A stretch of 64,000 nt of DNA from Streptomyces sp. BV286 (lineage in GTDB: Bacteria; Actinomycetota; Actinomycetes; Streptomycetales; Streptomycetaceae), in contig NZ_JAHRIB010000141.1 in the NCBI RefSeq assembly GCF_019090165.1, positions 124,001 through 188,000 on the forward strand, written 5' to 3'. The translations under genes were made by a program, and so were the position numbers. The notes beneath the pieces are model-generated. The model saw only the letters and a list, made by a program, of their open reading frames with translations. It was not told the DNA's origin and did not search any database. Shown one piece after another: positions 25,549 through 46,461 of this stretch (its first letter is position 1; every line of letters begins with the position of its first letter).

Positions 25549-26727
25549 ATGCCCCTTCGGTACAGCCCCCGCCTGCGCCTTCGACTGGCCACCCTGCTGG
25601 TCGCCGTCTCCATCGGGAGCGGGGTGCCGTATCCGGCCGCCGCCGGACCCGGTGACGCGAACACCGACCGCCTCGGCCGGCTGCAGCGACAGCTCGACCA
25701 CCTGGTCGCCACGCCCGGCGGCCCGCCGGGCGTGGTGGTCCTCCTGCAGAACGGCGACCGACGTCACGTCCTGCGAGCGGGCGTCGCCGACCTGACGACC
25801 GGCCGCCCCATCGGCCCCGGCGACCAGACCCGGATCGCCAGTACCGCCAAGGCCTTCAGCGGCGCGGTGGCCCTCCACCTGGTCCAGCGCCACGCACTGG
25901 GCCTCGACGACACCATCGGCAGGCGACTGCCCCAGCTGCCGCGTGCCTGGTCACGCGTCACGCTGCGGCAACTGCTCCAGCACACCAGCGGACTGCCGGA
26001 CTACAGCCGCGATCCGCGATTCGTGCGACTCATCACCGCCGACCCCCGCAGGCACTTCGACTCACGCCGACTGCTCGACTTCGTCCGTGACGAGCCTCTC
26101 GCGTTCCGGCCCGGCACCCGGTACCACTACTCGAACTCGGACAACATCGCCGTCGCACTCATGGCGGAGGCGGTGACCGGCCGCCCCTACGAGGCACTGC
26201 TCCGCGAGATCGTCTACCGGCCCCTGGGCCTGCGCCGCACAAGCCTCCCGCAGGGCTACGAGATGGCGGAGCCCTTCATGCACGGCTACGCCATGGACCC
26301 GGTGGAACCCCCGGTGGACGTCAGCGAGCTGATCGGCGCCTCGGGCGTATGGGCCTCGGGCGGGATCCTCTCCACCCCACGGGACATGAACCGGTTCGTC
26401 CGCGGATACGCGAGCGGCGCGCTCACCTCCCGTGCCGTACTGCGGGAGCAGCGCCGCTGGGTGGAGGGCGCCTCCGAACCGGCCGGCCCCGGCCGCAACT
26501 CGGCGGGCCTCGCGATCTTCCGCTACGAGACACGGTGCGGGGTGGTGCTCGGGCACACCGGGAACACCCCCGGCTACACCCAGCTGATGGCGGCGACACC
26601 GGACGGACGGCGCTCCCTCACCTTCTCGCTGACCACCCAGGTGAACCAGACCACCGCCCCCGAGCTGCTGCGCAAGCTCCGCGCCGTCGAGGAGTCAGCC
26701 GTGTGCACGCTGCTCCGCCAGAAGTGA
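25549..26727 (+). CDS. secreted class C beta-lactamase-type serine hydrolase
   Basis: A 392-residue penicillin-binding-protein-like hydrolase (D-Ala-D-Ala carboxypeptidase or esterase type). A signal peptide covers about residues 1-32. The three active-site motifs are intact: SxxK as S98-T-A-K101, YxN as Y194-S-N196 and HTG at 336-338 (LGHTGNTPGY). It should act outside the membrane on peptidoglycan stem peptides or small esters. No SD is obvious before the ATG. Classical resistance is not implied; most Streptomyces members of this family are not lactamases. Confidence 0.88.
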   Translation: MPLRYSPRLRLRLATLLVAVSIGSGVPYPAAAGPGDANTDRLGRLQRQLDHLVATPGGPPGVVVLLQNGDRRHVLRAGVADLTTGRPIGPGDQTRIASTAKAFSGAVALHLVQRHALGLDDTIGRRLPQLPRAWSRVTLRQLLQHTSGLPDYSRDPRFVRLITADPRRHFDSRRLLDFVRDEPLAFRPGTRYHYSNSDNIAVALMAEAVTGRPYEALLREIVYRPLGLRRTSLPQGYEMAEPFMHGYAMDPVEPPVDVSELIGASGVWASGGILSTPRDMNRFVRGYASGALTSRAVLREQRRWVEGASEPAGPGRNSAGLAIFRYETRCGVVLGHTGNTPGYTQLMAATPDGRRSLTFSLTTQVNQTTAPELLRKLRAVEESAVCTLLRQK

Positions 26728-26776
26728 CGGGCGCTCACCGCCGCTCCCGCACGACCGCCGGTGAAGCAGCCGGACA

Positions 26777-26816
26777 CCCGGCGAAGGACTACGCGCCGCC
26801 GACGCCCTTCGCCGGG
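26777..26816 (+). terminator. hairpin after serine hydrolase gene
   Basis: An 11-bp stem: CCCGGCGAAGG (26777-26787) pairs with CCTTCGCCGGG (26806-26816), starting about 50 bases after the stop codon. Confidence 0.65.
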
Positions 26817-26996
26817 CTCCTCACTTCCGTGCCGACGCGCACTCCCTGCGTACCGGGCCCGTGAGTTCCACCGGCCACCGCCGGTGCTCGTACACCCTCC
26901 GCGGCGCTGTCGCCGATCAGGTGGGATGCCTGTGGACGTGGCTGCCGGGTACCCGGTCCGTGGACGCGAGTGACGAACACACGGAGGGAGCAGCCG

Positions 26997-27413
26997 GTGG
27001 CGATCAAGGCAATGGGCTGGGCACATTCGTTTCCCATGTCGGGCGGCGTGCGTGCGGGGCGGGAGTGGACCCGCGCACAACTGGAGTCCCTGCCATGGAC
27101 CGCCGACGAGCCACAGACCGTCGACGACGTCGTCCTGGCCGTGTCCGAGCTGATCACCAACGCCCATGTCCACGCGCACAGCGACGCCTACCTGGTTCTC
27201 ACCTGGGACGGGGACTGCCTGCATGTGAGCGTCCACGACGAGGACCCGGAGCTGCCGCGGCAGCGGGAGCCCGGGGCGGGTGAGGTGTCCGGTCGCGGAA
27301 TGGGGATCGTGCGGATGCTCGCCGACGAGTGGGGGATGCGGTGCCAGCGGCACGGCAAGACCGTGACGGCCTGCTTCCGCCCGGCCGGAGCGGACGGACA
27401 GAGCGGCAGCTGA
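26997..27413 (+). CDS. anti-sigma-type ATP-binding protein (HATPase_c_2)
   Basis: A 138-residue GHKL ATPase of the SpoIIAB/RsbW class, common in Streptomyces as orphan regulators. The N box is VVLAVSELITNAHVHAH, the G1 box is VSVHDEDPELP and the G2-like motif is SGRGMGIVRMLADEWG. It probably binds and phosphorylates an anti-anti-sigma factor or holds a sigma factor. GTG at 26997 is preferred over 26970 because GGAGGGAG lies 6 bases before it. The gene ends 259 bases before the megasynthase, and a link between them is unproven. Confidence 0.85.
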   Translation: MAIKAMGWAHSFPMSGGVRAGREWTRAQLESLPWTADEPQTVDDVVLAVSELITNAHVHAHSDAYLVLTWDGDCLHVSVHDEDPELPRQREPGAGEVSGRGMGIVRMLADEWGMRCQRHGKTVTACFRPAGADGQSGS

Positions 27414-27433
27414 GCCCGCGGCGGATCGACCCG

Positions 27434-27478
27434 CACCGACTGCTCCTGGACCGACTGCTCCTGCACCGACTGCTCCTG
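27434..27478. repeat. three tandem 15-bp repeats upstream of the megasynthase gene
   Basis: Three consecutive copies of (C/G)ACCGACTGCTCCTG with one variable first base. They lie between the ATPase gene and the megasynthase promoter region. They may be direct-repeat regulator sites or a simple tandem expansion. Confidence 0.7.
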
Positions 27479-27660
27479 CCTGAGGCGTAGTTCACTCCAC
27501 CCGGCCTTCACCTGATGGAACGCGCGAGGGCCTTGCGGTCGTCCTCTCTGCCGTGCCACCGGATCCGAGTGCCGTCACCGTGACGAGCCGGGCCGGAGGC
27601 AGGCGCGCGCGGGGCCATCGCGGCGTCCCGGCTTGCCCCTTCGCGGAGGGACGATCTTGT

Positions 27661-27666
27661 TAGGGT
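27661..27666 (+). promoter_or_regulatory. possible -10 element of the megasynthase gene
   Basis: TAGGGT ends 6 bases before the GTG at 27673, which has no Shine-Dalgarno. That spacing fits a leaderless transcript. No convincing -35 was found. Confidence 0.3.
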
Positions 27667-27672
27667 GCGCGA

Positions 27673-40833
<13,161 letters not shown>

Positions 40834-40976
40834 CGGGGTGAAGGCCCCTGTGGCGCAGCCCGGCGGGGAACGCCGCCGGATGCGCCGGATGCGCCGGATG
40901 CGCCGGACGGGCCGCCGGATGCTTCGGGCCGGCTGCTGCCCGTCGGTCCGGCAGGGCCCGGGGCCGCCCTCGCGTG

Positions 40977-42152
40977 TCAGCGGCTCCGGGGCGTGAAGGC
41001 GCCGCCGGTGGCGAAGACCTGCTCGGCGAAGTGCTCGCCGATCAGGCGGTGGGTGGCCGCGTCCGGGTGGAGCTGGTCGGGCAGCGGCAGCTCGGCGGCG
41101 TCGGCCTCACCGTAGAGACGGAGTCCGTCGAGGTGGTGCAGGTTCGGGTCCTCCTCCGCTCGCTGGGCCACGATCCGGGCCAGCTCGTCCCGGATGACAC
41201 GCAGCGTCAGCTTCCCGCTCGCCTTCTCCGCGGGATCGCCCATGGCCGCGAACCGCAGGTGCCCGTTGGACAGGTCCGGGGCGCTGGGGCCCGGAGTGTC
41301 CTCGTGCATGGGACACAGGATCGGTGAGACGACCAGCAGTGGGGTGTCGGGATGACCTTCGCGGATGGTGTCGAGGAAGCCGTGCACGGCCGGAGTGAAG
41401 GCACGCAGGCGCATCACGTCGAGGTTGACCAGGTTGATGCCGATCTTGATGCTGATCAGGTCGGCGGGGGTGTCCCGCAGCGTGCGGGCGGTGAACGGAT
41501 CGAGCAGGGCGCTGCCGCCGAGGCCCAGGTTGATCAGCTCCACGTCTGCGAGCAGAGCGGCGACGGCGGGCCAGATGGCGGTGGGGCCGGCGGCGTCGGA
41601 GCCGTGGCTGATCGAACTGCCGTGGTGCAGCCACACCCTGCGGTCCGAGTCCGGGGCCGGCTCGACGGGAGCGTCGGTGCGCAGGGCGACGAGCTCGGTG
41701 GTCTCGTTGTGCGGCAGCCAGATCTCGACGTCCTTGCCGCGGTCGGGCAGACCGGTGAATCGGAGTGTGCCGACGGGCCCGGAGCGGCGTTCGGTGCTTC
41801 CGGTGGTCATGTCGATGGTCAGGGTGTTGCCGGCCCGCACACTGTCCTGTCCGGCGGGCCGGCCGTCGACGAGCAGGTCGTACAGCCCGTCGGGGCGGGG
41901 CGGGGCGCCCACGTAGACCCGCTTGGTGGGCAGGGTGTCCAGTTCGATGACGGTGGCCCGGGTGCGGAAGACCAGCCGTACGCCCGACGGCTGGGACTCG
42001 GCCATGGCCAGCTGTCCGTCGGTGTTCTGAGCGCGGGCCCAGGCGGGCAGCCGGTGCGGCAGTACGCCGTGCTCGGTGTGCTCCACGTCGAGGGCGCCGC
42101 GCAGGAGGGCGGCGGTGACGGGCGTGGTGATCCAGTTGTCCTTGGTGTGCAT
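40977..42152 (-). CDS. SGNH/GDSL hydrolase, SsfX3-like
   Basis: A 391-residue esterase-type hydrolase. An N-terminal beta-sandwich (about 20-165) precedes an SGNH domain with WLHHGSSISHG (block I Ser), LGLGGSALLDP (block II Gly), KIGINLVN (block III Asn) and DQLHPDAATH (block V Asp and His). There is no signal peptide, so it is intracellular. The arrangement resembles SsfX3 of tetracycline SF2575 biosynthesis and bacterial deacetylases. It lies 100 bases downstream of a tetR gene in the same direction, suggesting a repressor-controlled operon, and converges on the megasynthase gene, whose product it might modify; that is speculation. Confidence 0.85.
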   Translation of the reverse strand: MHTKDNWITTPVTAALLRGALDVEHTEHGVLPHRLPAWARAQNTDGQLAMAESQPSGVRLVFRTRATVIELDTLPTKRVYVGAPPRPDGLYDLLVDGRPAGQDSVRAGNTLTIDMTTGSTERRSGPVGTLRFTGLPDRGKDVEIWLPHNETTELVALRTDAPVEPAPDSDRRVWLHHGSSISHGSDAAGPTAIWPAVAALLADVELINLGLGGSALLDPFTARTLRDTPADLISIKIGINLVNLDVMRLRAFTPAVHGFLDTIREGHPDTPLLVVSPILCPMHEDTPGPSAPDLSNGHLRFAAMGDPAEKASGKLTLRVIRDELARIVAQRAEEDPNLHHLDGLRLYGEADAAELPLPDQLHPDAATHRLIGEHFAEQVFATGGAFTPRSR

Positions 42153-42252
42153 GGCCTCGACCTGTCGAGTCGGTGTGTCCGGGTGGTTCGACGACGCGGG
42201 AGCGTGCCCCGACGGGTGCGCCGGTGTGGGGTCCGGCCGGTGAGCGGCCTGG

Positions 42253-42822
42253 TCAGGGGGCGGGCCAGTTCCGCAGGAGGGCGTCGAGTGCGTCCATGAT
42301 CCGGGACCAGGTCTCCTGCGAGTCGGGGGCGCTGTGGCTGAACCCTCCGCCGAGTTCCAGGCTGACGTAGCCGTGGAAGACGCTGCCCAGCAGGCGGACC
42401 GCGTGCGTCTGGTCCGGTTCCGTGAGGTCGTATCCGCGCAGGATGGCCCGTGTCATCTGGGCGTGCCTGCTCCCGGCGCCGGCGGCCGCCGCCTCGGGGG
42501 TGAGCCTGAGCTGGGCGGCGGCGTAGCGGCCGGGGTGTTCGACGGCGTAGTCGCGGTAGACGTTCGCCAGGGCGGTGAGGGCGTCCTTGCCGGCCCGTCC
42601 GGCCAGTGCGGCCGCGCCCCGGTCGGCGAGTTCCTCCAGGGCGAGCAGCGCGATCCGGGTCCTGAGGTCCTGGGAGTTCTTCAGGTGCGAGTAGAGACTC
42701 GCGACCTTGACGTCGAACTGTCTGGCCAGCGCCGACACGGTGACCTGGTCGAAGCCGACCTCGTCGGCCAGCTCCGCACCGGCCCGCACCAGACGCTCCG
42801 TCGTCAGTCCCACCCGGACCAT
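42253..42822 (-). CDS. TetR family repressor
   Basis: A 189-residue regulator with an N-terminal helix-turn-helix (TTERLVRAGAELADEVG, then VTVSALARQFDVKVASLYSHLKN). Its C-terminal ligand domain is of the WHG/TetR_C_33 type (LLGSVFHGYVSLELGGGF). ATG at 42822 follows GGGAGGAACCTC. A 27-bp perfect palindrome sits 33 bases upstream and is the expected autoregulatory operator. It is probably co-transcribed with the downstream SGNH hydrolase gene. Confidence 0.9.
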   Translation of the reverse strand: MVRVGLTTERLVRAGAELADEVGFDQVTVSALARQFDVKVASLYSHLKNSQDLRTRIALLALEELADRGAAALAGRAGKDALTALANVYRDYAVEHPGRYAAAQLRLTPEAAAAGAGSRHAQMTRAILRGYDLTEPDQTHAVRLLGSVFHGYVSLELGGGFSHSAPDSQETWSRIMDALDALLRNWPAP

Positions 42823-42854
42823 GAGGTTCCTCCCGTTCGCCAGACTGGATTATG

Positions 42855-42881
42855 CATTTGCCTAAACCCTTTAGGCAAATG
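42855..42881. promoter_or_regulatory. 27-bp perfect palindromic operator of the TetR regulator
   Basis: CATTTGCCTAAA (42855-42866), spacer CCC, then the exact reverse complement TTTAGGCAAATG (42870-42881). It lies 33 bases upstream of the tetR start. It is the longest perfect short-spacer palindrome noticed in the window. Confidence 0.75.
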
Positions 42882-42935
42882 AGCGCGTTCTGGAGGAGGG
42901 GTGGGTGGAGGGCGGGCCCGTGGTCCGGTCGGGAG

Positions 42936-42964
42936 GGACCGCCGGAAGGGCTCGCCGGCGGTCC
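42936..42964 (-). terminator. hairpin downstream of hemC
   Basis: A 10-bp stem: GGACCGCCGG (42936-42945) pairs with CCGGCGGTCC (42955-42964). It starts 24 bases past the hemC stop, ahead of the tetR promoter. Confidence 0.55.
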
Positions 42965-42987
42965 GGTGGTTCCGCGTGCCGGTCTGT

Positions 42988-43923
42988 TCAGTGGTCGATG
43001 GCGTCGATCAGGTCGCGGGCGCCCTGGCGCAGCAGGGCGACGGCCACGGAGGTGCCGAGGGTGGCGGCATCGAGGCGGCCGGCCCATTCGTGGGCGTTCA
43101 GCCGGGTCTTGCCGTCCGGGGTGAACACGCAGGCGTGCAGGGACAGTTCACCGGCCGGGCCGGCCGTGGCATAGCCGGCGATCGGCGAGTTGCAGTGGCC
43201 TTGGAGGACGTGGAGGAACATGCGTTCCGCGGTGGCCTCGCGGTGGGTGTCCGGGTCGCCGAGCGCACTGACGACCTCGATGACCGCCGTGTCGCCCTCG
43301 CGGCACTGGAGGGCGAGGATGCCCGCGCCGATCGGCGGCATCATCGTCTCGGGGGAGAGGATCTCGGTGATCACGTCGGTGCGTTCGATGCGCTCCAGAC
43401 CCGAGACCGCGAGCAGCAGCGCGTCCGCCTCGCCGGCCGCGAGCTTCTCCAGGCGCCGGTTCGCGTTGCCGCGGAACGGCACGCACTTCAGGTGCGGACG
43501 GGAGGCGGCCAGCTGTGCGACGCGGCGAACCGAGGACGTCCCGATGCGGGTGCCGGGCGGCAGCTCGTCGAGGGTGAGACCTCCGGGGTGGATCAGCGCG
43601 TCGCGGATGTCGTCCCGCTTGAGGAACGCGGAGAACACGGTGCCCGCCGGGAGCGGCCGGTCGGCGGGAACGTCCTTGACGCAGTGCACCGCCAGGTCGG
43701 CCTCGCCGGCCAGGAGCGCGGCGTCGACCTCCTTGGTGAACGCCCCCTTGCCCTCGACCTGGGCGAGGTCGCCCATCCACTTGTCGCCGGTCGTCTTCAC
43801 CGGTACGACCTCGGTGCGCACCTCGGGGTGGAGCGCGGCCAGTTCGGCCCGGACGCGAGCCACCTGGGCCAGGGCCATGGGCGAGTCGCGGGAGACGATA
43901 CGGATCAGTTCAGGAGCGGGCAT
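42988..43923 (-). CDS. hemC: hydroxymethylbilane synthase (porphobilinogen deaminase)
   Basis: A 311-residue enzyme that joins four porphobilinogens into hydroxymethylbilane in tetrapyrrole synthesis. Catalytic Asp84 is seen in HCVKDVPADRP, Arg-rich substrate sites in GTSSVRRVAQL and RGNANRRLEKL, and the dipyrromethane-cofactor Cys244 in LQGHCNSPIAGYA. It looks functional. ATG at 43923 is chosen over the TTG at 43932. In Streptomyces the housekeeping hemC normally sits with hemA, rex and hemD; none of these is here, so this is probably a second copy. Confidence 0.9.
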   Translation of the reverse strand: MPAPELIRIVSRDSPMALAQVARVRAELAALHPEVRTEVVPVKTTGDKWMGDLAQVEGKGAFTKEVDAALLAGEADLAVHCVKDVPADRPLPAGTVFSAFLKRDDIRDALIHPGGLTLDELPPGTRIGTSSVRRVAQLAASRPHLKCVPFRGNANRRLEKLAAGEADALLLAVSGLERIERTDVITEILSPETMMPPIGAGILALQCREGDTAVIEVVSALGDPDTHREATAERMFLHVLQGHCNSPIAGYATAGPAGELSLHACVFTPDGKTRLNAHEWAGRLDAATLGTSVAVALLRQGARDLIDAIDH

Positions 43924-44101
43924 GCCGTCCAAGATAGACCGTGGGCCTCACGCGCACCGGCAGTCGACGCGCACACCCATCTAGTGTGCCGCGCAGAGGG
44001 GTTGAGCCCTAGGACGGGTGTACGAGACGGCCGGCGTCCGCTGCCTTCGACGGACGGATCCAACAGGCGTGCCTCCGGCGGCTGTCGGCAGTGGACCTTC
44101 C

Positions 44102-44764
44102 TCACGGGAGCGCGTCGCCCAGTGCCGGTGTCAACCGCGCCCACGGGTTGGGCAGTTCGCCCGTCACCGGACCGGACACCGCCGCGCCGCGGTCGCGGGC
44201 GGTGCGGACGGCGAGCGGGACGAGTGCCTCGGGCACACCGTAGACGAGGTGGCAGAACCGCTCGGGCGCGATCCGCCCGGTCCACGACGGCCTGCTGAAC
44301 GCCGACACGTACGTCGACCAGTGGCCCTCGAACGTGACGAGCAGGTCCGCGAGTCCGGCGTAACCCGGCGCGGGATGGACGCCCGCGTTGAGCACGACAG
44401 GGGACGTGCCGAGCCGGCGGACGGACCGCACCAGCCGTCGGCAGGCGGGCAGCGCGGCCGCTGTCGCGGGGGCCCGGTCGAGGAAGCAGCCGTCGGTCGC
44501 GTACCACTCACGGTGCCGGGCGACCTCGGCCACCACCTCGTCCGGATCCCGCGCCCCGTAGTCGGTGTCGACGTAGCCGAGCAGCCGGGCGCCGGCGGCC
44601 CGCAACGCGTCGGCCGCGGCGCTGAACGCCGGATCGGGCGCCGGGCCCGGGCCGCTGGCAGGGTTCACCACCACCCCGTAGGTACGGCCGGCCGAGGTGA
44701 TCAGGCGGTGCCAGGCACCCGGGTCCTCGCCCGGGTGGACGTACAGCGGGATCAGCAGGCTCAC
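44102..44764 (-). CDS. spherulin-4 family (Sph3/GH135-like) glycosidase-like protein
   Basis: A 220-residue TIM-barrel-type protein of the spherulation-specific family 4. Fungal Sph3 (GH135) in this family cuts galactosaminogalactan. Seen are LIPLYVHPGEDPGAWHRL, VVVNPASGPGP, LLGYVDTDYGARDPDEVVAEV, WYATDGCFLDRAP and LLVTFEGHWSTY. The acidic pair usually written D-E after the G-F-F motif is D96-R97 here, while the later Glu146 is kept, so activity may be altered. There is no signal peptide. The GTG start overlaps the previous stop as GTGA. It is the last gene of the exopolysaccharide operon. Confidence 0.78.
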   Translation of the reverse strand: MSLLIPLYVHPGEDPGAWHRLITSAGRTYGVVVNPASGPGPAPDPAFSAAADALRAAGARLLGYVDTDYGARDPDEVVAEVARHREWYATDGCFLDRAPATAAALPACRRLVRSVRRLGTSPVVLNAGVHPAPGYAGLADLLVTFEGHWSTYVSAFSRPSWTGRIAPERFCHLVYGVPEALVPLAVRTARDRGAAVSGPVTGELPNPWARLTPALGDALP

Positions 44765-45693
44765 CGCGACCGGTCGCCTTCGAGCTGCCGGGAGGAGGGG
44801 CCGGGCGGGGCCGTCGCCTCCCAGAGAGCGGTGAGCGAGTCGTCGAGTGTGTGCGACGGCCGCCAGCCGAGCGCGTCACCGGCGGCCGCGATGTCGGAGC
44901 ACTGCCACGACACCTCTCCCGAGCGGGCGGAACCCCCGTCGCCCTCCTCGATCCGCCCGCGGAAGCCGGCGGCACGGGCCAGCGACCGTACGAGCACCCG
45001 CACGGGCACGGCCTGCCCGCCGCCGATGTTGAGGACGCCCGGCAGGGGGCCGGGTGCCATGACCGCGAGCGCCGCCGCCCGTGCCACGTCCCGTACGTCC
45101 ACGAAATCGCGGTACGCCGACAGGTCGCCCAGCCGGATCACCGCGTCCGGGGCACGGCCGGCCTCGCGCAGCAGTCCCGCGACGCGCCCGGGCAACCCGG
45201 TGGACGGGGCTCCGGGGCCCACCGGGTTGCCCACGCGCAGCACCACCGCGTCGAGGCCGGAGGAGGTCACCGTGACCGTGCCGGCGAGCTTGGTCGCGCC
45301 GTAGGGGGTGAGCGGGCGGGTGGGAGCCGACTCCGTCACCGGGACGTCCGGGGTGCCGGGGCCGTACTCGGCGGCCGATCCCAGGTGGACGAGCCGGGCG
45401 GCGGGCCCCGCCTCGCGCAGGGCCGAGCAGAGGAGGGCGGGGCCGCGGGAGTTGACCTCGGCGAGGGTCACCGCGTCACCGCCGGTGGCGCCCGCGCAGT
45501 TGACCACCGCGTCGGGCGCCGCCGACTCCAGGGTCCTCGCCAGCCGGTCCGTGCGGTCGGTGGCGAGGTCGATGCCGAACGTGGCGGCCGGTGAGCGGCC
45601 GCCGTCGAGCACCCGCACGCCCTCCAGGGCGCGCAGATACTCGACGACATGGCTGCCCAGGTAGCCGGTGGAGCCCAGGACGAGAATGCGCAT
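44761..45693 (-). CDS. NAD-dependent epimerase/dehydratase (extended SDR)
   Basis: A 310-residue sugar-nucleotide-type extended SDR. The Rossmann motif is ILVLGSTGYLGSHVVEYL (GxxGxxG), the active-site Ser lies in LVHLGSAAEYGPG and YxxxK is in PYGATKLAG. LRVGNPVGPG and YRDFVDVRDVARA are typical of epimerases and reductases acting on NDP-hexoses. The exact sugar cannot be read from sequence. It starts 7 bases after the nucleotidyltransferase stop and overlaps the spherulin-4 gene by 4 bases, so it is translationally coupled in the operon. Confidence 0.85.
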   Translation of the reverse strand: MRILVLGSTGYLGSHVVEYLRALEGVRVLDGGRSPAATFGIDLATDRTDRLARTLESAAPDAVVNCAGATGGDAVTLAEVNSRGPALLCSALREAGPAARLVHLGSAAEYGPGTPDVPVTESAPTRPLTPYGATKLAGTVTVTSSGLDAVVLRVGNPVGPGAPSTGLPGRVAGLLREAGRAPDAVIRLGDLSAYRDFVDVRDVARAAALAVMAPGPLPGVLNIGGGQAVPVRVLVRSLARAAGFRGRIEEGDGGSARSGEVSWQCSDIAAAGDALGWRPSHTLDDSLTALWEATAPPGPSSRQLEGDRSR

Positions 45694-45700
45694 GCGGTGG

Positions 45701-46414
45701 TCAGGCTCCCTTGAGCAGCATCGACTTGCGGGTGGTGAACTCCGCGTTGGCGCGGTCGTAGTCGTCGGGCCGGCCGATGTCGAGCCAGTATCCGTCGAAG
45801 TCGTAGGCGTGCGGCGGGTTCTGGTCCCGCAGGAGGTCCAGCACGAGTTCGTCGAAGCCCAGCGGCAGGCCCGGCGTGTATCCGTCGAGAGTGTCCCGCG
45901 ACAGCGCGTAGACGCCCATGGAGACGCGGTAGTCGATGCTCGGCTTCTCGGTGAAGGCGACGACCCTGCTCGCGTCGGTGGTGAGCACCCCGAAGTCGAT
46001 GTGCACCTTGCGCGCGTACGTGGCGATCGTCAGCGAGGCGTCCGAACCGCGGTGCCGGCGAAGGACGTCACCGAAGTCGAGGTCGGTGAGCACGTCTCCG
46101 TTCATCACGAGGAACGACTCCGGCAGACGCTCCCGCATGGTGAGCAGGGGGCCCATCGTCCCGAGGGGACTCTCCTCCGTGGCGTAGTCGACGGCCATGC
46201 CCCACTGTGAGCCGTCGCCGACATAGGCGCGGATGATCTCGCCGAGGTGGCCGATGGCGATGGTGCAGCTGGTGAAACCGGCCGCGCCGAGCTGGCGCAG
46301 CACGATCTCCAGGATGGCGTGCTGGTCGCCGATGGGCACGAGCGGCTTGGGCAGCGCGGTCGTGTAGGGCCGCAGCCGGACGCCCTTGCCTCCCGCCAGG
46401 ATCACTGCGTGCAT
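45701..46414 (-). CDS. sugar-1-phosphate nucleotidyltransferase
   Basis: A 237-residue single-domain nucleotidyltransferase that activates a sugar 1-phosphate with an NTP. The signature is AVILAGGKGVRLRPYTTALPKPLVPIGD, followed by the metal Asp in FLVMNGDVLTDLDF and FTEKPSIDYRVSMGVYAL. It lacks the left-handed beta-helix of GlmU. Guanylyl versus thymidylyl specificity is not decidable by eye. Its ATG has an excellent GGAGGAG. It supplies an activated sugar to the neighbouring dehydratase, epimerase and glycosyltransferase. Confidence 0.88.
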   Translation of the reverse strand: MHAVILAGGKGVRLRPYTTALPKPLVPIGDQHAILEIVLRQLGAAGFTSCTIAIGHLGEIIRAYVGDGSQWGMAVDYATEESPLGTMGPLLTMRERLPESFLVMNGDVLTDLDFGDVLRRHRGSDASLTIATYARKVHIDFGVLTTDASRVVAFTEKPSIDYRVSMGVYALSRDTLDGYTPGLPLGFDELVLDLLRDQNPPHAYDFDGYWLDIGRPDDYDRANAEFTTRKSMLLKGA

Positions 46415-46461
46415 GGGACTCCTCCTTCGTGGGGACGTGCCGATGGGATGCGCCGGGCGGG

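Noticed and set aside
27434..27478. CRISPR-like direct repeats
   Set aside because: The copies are contiguous with no spacers and no cas genes exist in the window.
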